This document shows positions 29,223 through 36,204 of a stretch of DNA of 64,000 bases, piece by piece. Both the position numbers and the translations under genes were made by a program. How positions within the stretch are numbered: the stretch's first letter is position 1; each line of letters opens with the position of its first letter. The notes under the pieces were generated by a model that saw nothing but the letters and a program-made list of their open reading frames with translations, searched no databases and had not been told where the DNA came from. Origin of the DNA: ZC4RG30 sp963812195 (lineage in GTDB: Bacteria > Pseudomonadota > Gammaproteobacteria > Steroidobacterales > Steroidobacteraceae). Location of the stretch: NCBI GenBank assembly GCA_963812195.1, contig CAWEUI010000003.1, positions 16,902-80,901 on the forward strand. The letters run 5' to 3'.

Positions 29223-30467
29223 ATGCGGCTGCTGCTGATCATCGACGATTCCGGCTACCAGACCCTGTTGCGCGAGCACATCGCCGGCCGCTGGCCGCAG
29301 GCCGAGGTGGTGTGCCGCGGGTCCGGTGGCCCCGGCGTCCTGCCGCCGGAATTTCTGGCGCAGGGCTACGATGCCGTGATCGTCGATCAGGCCTGGCAGG
29401 GTGACAGGGGGCTGGCCCTGCTGCGCGAACTGGTCGACCGGCGCGGGTTCGCGCCGGTGCTGTTCCTCGCCGATCGCACCGACAGCGAGGCGGCGCGCGC
29501 GGCGCGTCTGTTCGGCGCCTTCGGCGTGTTGCCCAAGCTGCGCTTTGCGCCCGAGACGCTCGAATCCGTGCTGAACGAGGCATCGCGGGTGCAGAGTCGC
29601 GCGCAGGCCTACTGGCGCGTCTCCCCGGAGGCCGAGGCGGCGCGGCGCTTCGGTGCGGTGCGGATTCCGGGCTATCGCTGCGTGCGGCGCCTCGCCGGTG
29701 GTTCGGTTTCGCAGCTTTATCTGGCCGAGAGCGAGAAGGTGGGCGACCTGATGGTCATCAAGGTGACCCCGTCCCTGCGCGATACCTCGGGCGTCGACCA
29801 GTCTTTCGAGCGCTTTCTGCTGGAGTACGAAATCGCGCACCGGTTGCACCACTCGAGCATCGTGCGCTGCCACGAACTGGGCGTGGCCGACGACCACGCG
29901 TACCTGGCCATGGAGTACTTCCCGGACGGCGATCTGCGTCGCCGCATCCGGGCCGGCATTACCCCGGCCGACGCACTGGATCTCTCCTCGCAGATTGCCG
30001 GCGCGCTGGGGACTCTGCATGAGGCCGGAGCACTGCATCGCGACCTCAAACCGGGCAACGTGTTGATGCGTGGCACCGGGCACATCGCGTTGTCGGATTT
30101 TGGCCTTGCCAAGGACGAGGGCTGGGACCTGGAGATCACCGATCCCGGACTGATCTTCGGTACACCGCATTACATGAGTCCCGAGCAGGGGCATGGCGAG
30201 CCGGTCGACGGGCGCAGCGACCTGTACAGCCTCGGTGTGATCCTGTACGAGATGTTGTCCGGCGAGAAACCATATTCGGCCGTCAACCCCATGGCCATCA
30301 TCTACAAGCATCGCAACCAGCCGATCCCGCAACTGGTCGGCCACAATGCGCTGTGGCAACCGCTCATCGAACGTCTGCTCGCCAAACTCCCGGCCGATCG
30401 CTACAGCACGGCGACCGAAGCGGCCGATGCGCTGCGTGGCGCCGCCGACGCGGCGCGCGCGGCCTGA
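29223..30467 (+). CDS. Receiver-domain/serine-threonine protein kinase fusion
   Basis: A 414-residue soluble protein joining a response-regulator receiver domain to a eukaryotic-type kinase. Residues 1-120 resemble a receiver: acidic pair D8-D9, candidate phosphoacceptor D55 in AVIVDQAW, and K105 in VLPKLRF. Residues 148-405 form a Hanks-type kinase: ATP-binding lysine K180 (VIKVTP), HRDLKPGN with D274, SDFG with D292 and the SPE motif after the activation segment. The glycine loop is atypical (LAGGSVSQLYLAE). There is no transmembrane helix or PASTA domain, so signals are probably received through the phospho-receiver and not from outside. It is followed one base later by miaE; no cognate phosphatase or histidine kinase lies nearby. 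Confidence 0.88.
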   Translation: MRLLLIIDDSGYQTLLREHIAGRWPQAEVVCRGSGGPGVLPPEFLAQGYDAVIVDQAWQGDRGLALLRELVDRRGFAPVLFLADRTDSEAARAARLFGAFGVLPKLRFAPETLESVLNEASRVQSRAQAYWRVSPEAEAARRFGAVRIPGYRCVRRLAGGSVSQLYLAESEKVGDLMVIKVTPSLRDTSGVDQSFERFLLEYEIAHRLHHSSIVRCHELGVADDHAYLAMEYFPDGDLRRRIRAGITPADALDLSSQIAGALGTLHEAGALHRDLKPGNVLMRGTGHIALSDFGLAKDEGWDLEITDPGLIFGTPHYMSPEQGHGEPVDGRSDLYSLGVILYEMLSGEKPYSAVNPMAIIYKHRNQPIPQLVGHNALWQPLIERLLAKLPADRYSTATEAADALRGAADAARAA

Positions 30468-30468
30468 G

Positions 30469-31125
30469 ATGATTCCCGGCGATCTGCTGCAGGCGGCAAC
30501 GCCGGCCGCATGGTGTGAAGCCGCCGTGCGCCAGTGGCGCGTGTTGCTGGTCGATCATGCCAATTGCGAGAAGAAGGCGGCCTCCACGGCGCTGGCATTG
30601 ATGTTCGCCTACCCGCAGGACTCGACCCTGTCCCTGGCGATGGCGCGCCTGGCGCGCGAGGAATTGCGGCATTTCGAGCAGGTGCAGAAACTCATGCAGG
30701 AACTGGACGTGCCGATGACGCGATTGTCCCCGGGCCGCTACGCCGGTGCGCTGCGCACGCGCCTGGCCACCGCAGACCCGCAGCGCAAACGCGACCTGCT
30801 GCTGGCCGGCGCGCTCATCGAGGCCCGTTCCTGTGAGCGCTTCGAGGTGCTGGCGCCGCGACTGCCCGAGCCGCTGGCAAGTTTCTACGCCGGCCTGGCA
30901 GAGTCCGAGCGCCGGCATGCGGCGCAGTACGTGGAACTGGCGGCGGCGGCAGCGCCGCTCGAGGCTGGCAACGGACAGTTGCAGCAGCGCCTGGCCGAGC
31001 TGGCATCACTGGAAGCGCGGCTGATCCTGGATCCGGATGTCGAACTGCGCTTTCACTCCGGCCCGCCCGCCGCAGCGGGCAAAGATGCCACGGACGGATT
31101 GCCGGCTTCATCAAGCGCCAGATAG
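30469..31125 (+). CDS. miaE: tRNA-(ms2io6A37) hydroxylase
   Basis: MiaE hydroxylates the isopentenyl group of ms2i6A at position 37 of tRNAs reading U-starting codons, using a di-iron centre and oxygen. The 218-residue product has the ferritin-like helices and iron ligands: E in HANCEKKAA, ExxH in REELRHFEQ, E in LIEARSCERFE and ExxRRH in SESERRHAAQY. The ATG at 30469 lies one base after the kinase stop, so the two are probably co-transcribed. Its 3' end overlaps the convergent lpxH gene by 73 bases, and the last residues are low-complexity Ala/Gly/Ser. Confidence 0.92.
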   Translation: MIPGDLLQAATPAAWCEAAVRQWRVLLVDHANCEKKAASTALALMFAYPQDSTLSLAMARLAREELRHFEQVQKLMQELDVPMTRLSPGRYAGALRTRLATADPQRKRDLLLAGALIEARSCERFEVLAPRLPEPLASFYAGLAESERRHAAQYVELAAAAAPLEAGNGQLQQRLAELASLEARLILDPDVELRFHSGPPAAAGKDATDGLPASSSAR

Positions 31126-31805
31126 CTGCCCGGCCCGTACCAGTCGCCCAGCACGATGCGTGTGCAGCCGCGACCGTCCACCTCCAGATGGTGCGTGGCC
31201 GGACGGTGAGTGTGGCCGTGGATCATGACGTCACAGCGTGTGGCGCGCAGCAGGGAGGCCACCGCCGCAGGCGTTACATCCATGATGGATCGGGGTTGTT
31301 GCCGTGTGTAGGAACGGCTGCGTCGGCGCGCCATGGAGGCCATTCGCCGCCGCAGGGCAAGCGGCAGCACGCGCCAGCAGGCCTGCACGAGGGCATTGCG
31401 CGCCACGCGACGGAAGCGCTGGTAGGCATGGTCCCCGGTGCACAGCAGGTCGCCGTGCGTGAGCACGAAGCGCCTGCCGCCGCACTCCAGCACGGCCGGA
31501 TCCGGCAGCAGCCGGCAACCGGTGGCGGCCATGAAGCGCGCACCCATCAGGAAATCGCGATTGCCGTGCATGATGAAGCACGGCACGCCGCCGGCGGTCA
31601 GCCCGGCCAGCGCCGCGCGGACGCGGGCGCGTGCCGGATCATCATCGTCGTCGCCGATCCACGTCTCGAACAGATCACCCAGTATGTACAAGGCGCTGCA
31701 GTTGCTTGCCTCGGTGCGCAGGAAGGCAATGAACTGCTCGATGGCGGCCGGCAAGGAGGCATCCAGGTGCAGATCGGAAACGAACAGGATGCGGCCGCGG
31801 GGCAT
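31053..31805 (-). CDS. lpxH: UDP-2,3-diacylglucosamine pyrophosphohydrolase
   Basis: LpxH cleaves UDP-2,3-diacylglucosamine to lipid X in lipid A synthesis at the inner membrane. The 250-residue calcineurin-like phosphoesterase carries all metal and phosphate motifs: SDLHLD, LGDLFETWIGDDD, GNRDFLMG, THGD and IHGHTHRPA. The length is typical (E. coli 240). Its presence indicates an outer membrane with lipid A, consistent with a Gram-negative host. It is divergent from gltX with only 20 bases between starts, and it converges with miaE. Confidence 0.95.
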   Translation of the reverse strand: MPRGRILFVSDLHLDASLPAAIEQFIAFLRTEASNCSALYILGDLFETWIGDDDDDPARARVRAALAGLTAGGVPCFIMHGNRDFLMGARFMAATGCRLLPDPAVLECGGRRFVLTHGDLLCTGDHAYQRFRRVARNALVQACWRVLPLALRRRMASMARRRSRSYTRQQPRSIMDVTPAAVASLLRATRCDVMIHGHTHRPATHHLEVDGRGCTRIVLGDWYGPGSYLALDEAGNPSVASLPAAAGGPE

Positions 31806-31813
31806 GCATCGAA

Positions 31814-31819
31814 TATAGT
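31814..31819 (+). promoter_or_regulatory. Probable -10 box of gltX (leaderless arrangement)
   Basis: TATAGT lies exactly six bases before the gltX ATG, so transcription would begin at or next to the start codon. No -35 consensus stands 17 bases upstream, where the lpxH coding start lies, and no spaced Shine-Dalgarno is present. Confidence 0.45.
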
Positions 31820-31825
31820 GTAGGG

Positions 31826-33204
31826 ATGTCAGGAAATCCCGTGGTCACGCGCTTCGCGCCCAGCCCCACCGGCGAATTGCATCTGGGCAATGCGCGTACC
31901 GCGTTGTTCAACGCGTTGCTGGCACAGCGCGAGGGCGGGCGTTTTCTGCTGCGGATCGAGGACACCGATGCGGCGCGCAGCAGTGTCGGGCACACCCACC
32001 AGCTGATGGAGGATCTGGCCTGGCTGGGGCTGGCATGGTCCGGTGAACCGCTGCATCAGTCCGCCCGCGCAGCCATCTACGACGCGCAGCTCGCGCGGCT
32101 TGCCCGAGGCCGGGTTGGTCTATCCGTGCTTCTGCACGCAGTCGGAGCTGGCGCTGTCGCGCGCCGCCCAGCTCTCCGCCGGCCGGCCGCCGCGCTACTC
32201 CGGCAAGTGCCGTGGGCTCACGGCCGGCGAGTCCGGGGCGCGCCTTGCCGCCGGCGAACCGGCGGTGATCCGCTTCAAGGTGCCCGAGCAGGGCCAGGTC
32301 AGCTACAAGGACCTGGTGCATGGCGCGAAGAGCTTTGCACTGGCCGAGATCGGCGACTTCGTGCTGCGGCGGACTGACGGGACGGCCGCATTCTTCTTCT
32401 CCAATGCCATCGACGATGCACTGTCCGGCGTCACGCACCTGCTGCGCGGCGACGATCACCTGAGCAACACACCGCGCCAGTTGCTGATCCTGCAGGCGCT
32501 GGACCTGCCGGCGCCTCGCTACGGACACCTCGCGCTGCTCACGGGCGAGGACGGGGCGCCATTGTCCAAGCGCCACGCCGCGCAGTCGCTGCGCGGCCTG
32601 CGCGAGCAGGGTTACCTGCCGCATTGCGCTGGCCAATCACCTGTTCCGTCTCGGCCACTCCACGCCATCGCATGAGCTGCTGGGAATGGCGCAGATGGCC
32701 GGCGCATTCGAAGTACAGCATCTGCAGCGCGCGCCGGCGCACTTCGATCCGGCCCAGTTGCTGGGATGGCAGCGGCAGGCCGTTCACGGGATGGACATGG
32801 AGGCTGCCCGCGCCTGGCTGGGCGCGCGGCTGCCGGCCGGGCTGGATCCGGCCGCGGCAGAACTTTTCGTGCACGCGGTGCTGCCCAACCTGGTGTTTCC
32901 CGATGACGTGCTGCCCTGGGTGGACGTGGTGTTCGGCAATGAACCGGCTATCGATGGGCAAAGCACCGCCGCCATCGAAGCGGCCGGCCCGGGCCTGTTC
33001 CGGGCGGCCGCTGCCGCGGCGGCGGGCAACGATTTCGCCGCGATCGTCGCGGCGGCGAAGGCCGCTACCGGCTTGAAGGGCCCGGCGCTGTTCAAACCAT
33101 TGCGCGCGGCGCTGACCGGACGGCTGGCTGGTCCGGACCTGGGGGCGCTGCTCAAGGCAATGCCCGCGGGTTGTGCGCAGCGGCGCCTGGCCCGCTTCGC
33201 GTGA
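31826..33204 (+). CDS. gltX: Glutamyl-tRNA synthetase (two frameshifts)
   Basis: GltX charges tRNA-Glu. The sequence begins MSGNPVVTRFAPSPTGELH with the class I HIGH-like motif in PSPTGELHLGNAR, continues through IEDTDAARS and the zinc-region-like CFCTQ segment, and has the KMSKS-like motif LSKRHAAQSL. The full-length protein (about 460 residues) is recovered only by joining three frames. The first break is near 32103, where one extra C in GCCCGAG separates ARLA from EAGLVYPC; the second is near 32627, where an extra base separates GYLP from IALANHLF. Both are single-base insertions. Since charging of glutamine or glutamate tRNA is essential, these are more likely sequence errors than inactivation. 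The start overlaps its promoter region; cysS follows after 20 bases. Confidence 0.87.
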
Positions 33205-33212
33205 CACGCCGG

Positions 33213-33218
33213 TAGAAT
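33213..33218 (+). promoter_or_regulatory. Probable -10 box of cysS (leaderless arrangement)
   Basis: TAGAAT ends six bases before the cysS ATG, the same geometry as at gltX. A transcript from it would start at the initiation codon. No good -35 is visible in the end of gltX. Confidence 0.4.
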
Positions 33219-33224
33219 CGCCCG

Positions 33225-34631
33225 ATGCTGTGCATCCACAACTCCCTGACCGGGAAGACCGAGCCGTTCGCGCCGATCAAGCCAGGCGCCGTGCGCATGT
33301 ACGTGTGCGGCATGACCGTCTACGACTACTGCCACATCGGCCACGCGCGCATGCTGGTGGCCTTCGATGTGGTGCAGCGCTGGCTGCGCTACAGCGGGCT
33401 ACGCCGTCAACTACGTGCGCAACATCACCGACATCGACGACAAGATCATCCGCCGCGCGGCCGAGAACGGCGAGCCGATCGATGCGCTGACCGCGCGCTT
33501 CATTCGCGCCATGGACGAGGATTGCGCCGCGCTGGGCGTGGCGAAGCCGGATCACGAGCCGCGCGCCACGGCACACATGCCGCACATCGTGGCGCTGATC
33601 GAAAAGCTCATCGCACGCGGGCCACGCCTACGCGGCCGACAATGGCGACGTGTTGTACTCGGTGGCCAGCTTTGCCGGCTACGGGCGCCTGTCGGGCAAG
33701 AAGCTGGAGGATCTGCGCGCCGGCGCACGCGTGGAGGTGGATGCGGCCAAGCGGGACCCGCTGGACTTCGTGCTGTGGAAGGCGCGCCAAGCCGGGCGAG
33801 CCATCCTGGCCTTCGCCCTGGGGCGCAGGGCGGCCGGGCTGGCACATCGAATGCTCGGCGATGTCCATGGCGTTGCTGGGCGAGGACTTCGACATCCACG
33901 GCGGCGGCATGGACCTGAAGTTCCCGCACCACGAGAACGAGATCGCGCAGAGCGGAGGCGCCACGGGTGCGCACTTCGTGCGCGTCTGGATGCACAACGG
34001 CTTCGTCAATGTGGACAGCGAGAAGATGTCCAAGTCGCTGGGCAACTTCTTCACGGTCCGCGACGTGCTGCCACAGCTGCGCCACCCGGAGGTGCTGCGC
34101 TATTTCCTGGTGGCCAGCCATTACCGCGGCCCGATCAACTACACCCTGGAGAGCCTGATTCAGGCCGACGCGACGCTGGCCGGACTGTACAACGCGTTGC
34201 GTGGCGTGCCGGCGGGCGAGCCCGGTGCCGACGCGGATGCATGGCGGGCGGATTTCCGGGCCGCCATGGATGATGACTTCAACACGCCAAAGGCCCTGGC
34301 GGTGTTGCAGCGCCTGGCGCGCGAGATCAACGAAGCCAAGGCCGGTGGCTCGGGCACCTGCCTGCTGCGCGCGGCGGAACTGGCCGCGGTGTTTCGTGAA
34401 CTCGCCGCGATACTGGGTGTGTGCCAGCTCGATCCGGAAGCCTGGTTCCGGCTGCCTGCGCCGGGGCAGGAAAGCCTGGACGACGCAGCCATCGAGGCGG
34501 CCATCGCGGCGCGGCTGGCCGCACGCAAGGCGCGCAACTTCAAGGAAGCCGACCGGCTGCGCGATGAGCTGGCGGCAGCCGGTGTGGTGCTGGAGGATGG
34601 CGCCGCCGGGACCACCTGGCGGCGCAGGTAG
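33225..34631 (+). CDS. cysS: Cysteinyl-tRNA synthetase (three frameshifts)
   Basis: CysS charges tRNA-Cys. Recognisable parts are the N-terminal MYVCGMTVYDYCHIGHARM with the HIGH motif and zinc-ligand Cys, the NITDIDDKIIRRA strand, GRPGWHIECSAM with a second zinc Cys/His, HHENEIAQS and the KMSKS motif in SEKMSKSLGNFF. The full protein is split over three frames. Breaks lie near 33400 (extra G in AGCGGGCTAC), near 33620 (extra G in CGCGGGCCAC) and near 33788 (extra base in AAGGCGCGCCAAG). All are +1 insertions, two of them in G runs, so sequencing error is the likely cause in an essential gene. It converges with folD, three bases away. Confidence 0.88.
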   Translation: MLCIHNSLTGKTEPFAPIKPGAVRMYVCGMTVYDYCHIGHARMLVAFDVVQRWLRYSGLRRQLRAQHHRHRRQDHPPRGRERRADRCADRALHSRHGRGLRRAGRGEAGSRAARHGTHAAHRGADRKAHRTRATPTRPTMATCCTRWPALPATGACRARSWRICAPAHAWRWMRPSGTRWTSCCGRRAKPGEPSWPSPWGAGRPGWHIECSAMSMALLGEDFDIHGGGMDLKFPHHENEIAQSGGATGAHFVRVWMHNGFVNVDSEKMSKSLGNFFTVRDVLPQLRHPEVLRYFLVASHYRGPINYTLESLIQADATLAGLYNALRGVPAGEPGADADAWRADFRAAMDDDFNTPKALAVLQRLAREINEAKAGGSGTCLLRAAELAAVFRELAAILGVCQLDPEAWFRLPAPGQESLDDAAIEAAIAARLAARKARNFKEADRLRDELAAAGVVLEDGAAGTTWRRR

Positions 34632-34634
34632 GGC

Positions 34635-35543
34635 CTACTTCGGCGGCGGCGACAGCGGCTGCTCGAGTTCGCGCACCGCGGTCCTTTCGATGCCTTCGCG
34701 GAACAGGTAGGCCTCCAGCGTGTTCTGGATCAGCATGGCGATGGTCATGGGTCCCACGCCGCCGGGTACCGGCGTGATCCAGCCGGCACGTTCGCTGGCC
34801 GCGGCAAACTCCACGTCGCCGACCACCTTGCCGGACGGCAGGCGGTTGATGCCCACGTCCAGCACCACGGCGCCCGGCTTGATCCACTCGCCCTTGACGA
34901 ACTCCGGTCGGCCGACGCCGGCGACGATCAGGTCGGCTCGCTTCACGTGCCCGGGCAGATCTTTCGTCTGGCTGTGGCAGATGGTCACGGTGGCGCCGCG
35001 CATCAGCAGTTCCAGCGCGGCCGGCCGCCCCACGATGTTGGACTGGCCGAGTACCACCGCGTCCATGCCCTTCGGGTCGATGCCCGAATACTCGAGCATC
35101 TTCATGCAGCCATAGGGCGTGCAGGGCCGCAGCCGGGGAGTGCGCTGCGCCAGCAGGCCCAGGTTCTCCGGATTGAACCCGTCGACGTCCTTGTTGACGT
35201 CGATGGCATCGATCACCGCCTTGCTGTCGATCTGCTTGGGCACGGGCAGCTGCACCAGGATGCCGTCGATGGCCGGGTCGGCGTTGAGCTGGTGAACGAC
35301 CTGCAGCACTTCGTCCTGGGTGGCGCTGGCAGGCAGCACCTTCTTGACCGAGAGCATGCCGGCGGCCTCGGTGGCCTGGTGCTTGTTGCGCACGTAGATC
35401 TGCGAGGCGGGGTCTTCACCGACGATGACCACGGCCAGGCCCGGCACCCGCCGGCCGGCGGCCTTCAGGGCCGCGACCTTGATCCTTATTTCCTCGCGCA
35501 GGCGCTGCGCGATCGCCTTGCCGTCAATCACTCTGGCGGTCAT
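34635..35543 (-). CDS. folD: Bifunctional methylenetetrahydrofolate dehydrogenase/cyclohydrolase
   Basis: FolD interconverts 5,10-methylene- and 10-formyl-tetrahydrofolate through NADP-linked oxidation and hydrolysis. The 302-residue protein has the catalytic tyrosine-lysine region (YVRNKHQATEAAG and VKKVLPA), the conserved QLPVPKQIDSKAVIDAI stretch, and the cofactor loop VLGQSNIVGRPAALELL. The PGGVGPMTIAML signature closes the C-terminal part. A proline-rich tail (LEQPLSPPPK) is slightly longer than in E. coli (288). It is intact, in contrast with the neighbouring cysS and gltX. Confidence 0.96.
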   Translation of the reverse strand: MTARVIDGKAIAQRLREEIRIKVAALKAAGRRVPGLAVVIVGEDPASQIYVRNKHQATEAAGMLSVKKVLPASATQDEVLQVVHQLNADPAIDGILVQLPVPKQIDSKAVIDAIDVNKDVDGFNPENLGLLAQRTPRLRPCTPYGCMKMLEYSGIDPKGMDAVVLGQSNIVGRPAALELLMRGATVTICHSQTKDLPGHVKRADLIVAGVGRPEFVKGEWIKPGAVVLDVGINRLPSGKVVGDVEFAAASERAGWITPVPGGVGPMTIAMLIQNTLEAYLFREGIERTAVRELEQPLSPPPK

Positions 35544-35595
35544 GTCCGTAACAATCCCCCGCTGCTTGGGTCGAACGAAAAAAGGGGCGCTAGGG

Positions 35596-35601
35596 TATCA
35601 T
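35596..35601 (+). promoter_or_regulatory. Possible -10 box for tRNA-Pro
   Basis: TATCAT ends nine bases before the tRNA-Pro 5' end and is followed by a GC-rich discriminator as expected for stable RNA promoters. The -35 is poor (GAACGA at the right distance). Confidence 0.35.
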
Positions 35602-35610
35602 TCGCCCTGT

Positions 35611-35687
<77 letters not shown>

Positions 35688-35765
35688 TTCCTTCGGGACG
35701 TATCTGTTGCGTACTTCTCCCTAGAGCCAGCCGGCGCGGCGGGACCTACGATGGTCGCCGTGAAA

Positions 35766-36122
35766 TCAGCAACGATGCGGACAGTAGACGCTGTGCAGCG
35801 TCTCGATGATGCGCTGTGCCGGCAGCGAAGCCAGCCCATAGTAGATGCTTTGCCCGGAGCGGCGCGTGCGCACCATGCCTTCCTCGCGCAGCACGGCCAG
35901 GTGCTGCGACAGTGCCGACTGGGACAGGTCCAGCGATTCGTTGAGTTCGCCGACCGTCTTGTCTGCCTCGAACAGCAGGCACAGCAGCATCAGGCGATTC
36001 TCGTTGGACAGCGCGCGCAGCAGGCGCGAAGCCTGCCCGGCATTGTCGCGCATCGCCTCCAGATCCAGCGCCGGCGGCGCCTGGCGAGCCGGCGCCGCGG
36101 TGGTACGTGCCTTGCGTTTCAT
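35766..36122 (-). CDS. ArsR-family repressor of the BigR/SqrR persulfide-sensing type
   Basis: A 118-residue winged-helix regulator. After a basic N-terminal tail it shows the ArsR fold: RLLRALSNENRLMLLCLLFE, the recognition helix LSQSALSQHLAVLREEGMV and the wing RTRRSGQSIYYGLA. There is no metal-binding CxC motif (as in ArsR/CadC); instead Cys48 lies in helix 2 and Cys115 near the C-terminus (HSVYCPHRC), 67 residues apart. BigR and SqrR have their sensing pair at nearly the same places (66 apart), where persulfides form a di- or tetrasulfide bridge that releases DNA. It diverges from a sulfide:quinone reductase operon, with tandem palindromes between, so it should repress both itself and that operon until persulfide appears. 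Confidence 0.85.
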   Translation of the reverse strand: MKRKARTTAAPARQAPPALDLEAMRDNAGQASRLLRALSNENRLMLLCLLFEADKTVGELNESLDLSQSALSQHLAVLREEGMVRTRRSGQSIYYGLASLPAQRIIETLHSVYCPHRC

Positions 36123-36141
36123 GCCTGCACTCTAGCACTAA

Positions 36142-36169
36142 ATATTAGTTGACGCTAATATTAGAACAA
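36142..36169 (-). promoter_or_regulatory. Probable promoter of the repressor gene
   Basis: Read on the minus strand: TTGTTC at 36169-36164 and TAATAT at 36147-36142, with a 16-base spacer. It runs through the same operator sites as the opposite promoter, so the repressor is likely to control itself. Confidence 0.5.
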
Positions 36170-36177
36170 TCTAATAT
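36149..36177 (+). promoter_or_regulatory. Sigma70 promoter of the sulfide operon, buried in the operator
   Basis: TTGACG (36149-36154) and TAATAT (36172-36177) are separated by the ideal 17 bases. The -35 box occupies the spacer of operator site 1 and the -10 box lies in the right arm of site 2, so repressor binding would exclude RNA polymerase. The transcript would begin near 36184, about 20 bases before the sqr ATG. Confidence 0.72.
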
Positions 36178-36204
36178 TCGGCCATCACCGGGAGGGACCG
36201 GAAC

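Larger units (their letters stand above)
36141..36178. promoter_or_regulatory. Two overlapping copies of a palindromic operator, AATATTAG-N6-CTAATATT
   Basis: Site 1 pairs AATATTAG (36141-36148) with CTAATATT (36155-36162). Site 2 pairs AATATTAG (36157-36164) with CTAATATT (36171-36178). Both have six-base spacers and their shared middle is itself the perfect palindrome CTAATATTAG. The sites are strikingly A/T-rich against a GC-rich genome and lie between the repressor and sqr starts. AT-rich palindromes of this kind are the known targets of BigR-type ArsR repressors. Confidence 0.82.

Noticed and set aside
27233..29242. 669-residue minus-strand frame over cvpA and purF
   Set aside because: It crosses two real genes and their junction and has no signal, motif or start support.
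31826..34631. gltX and cysS as true pseudogenes
   Set aside because: All motifs are intact on both sides of each single-base shift and both enzymes are essential; insertion errors explain the breaks.
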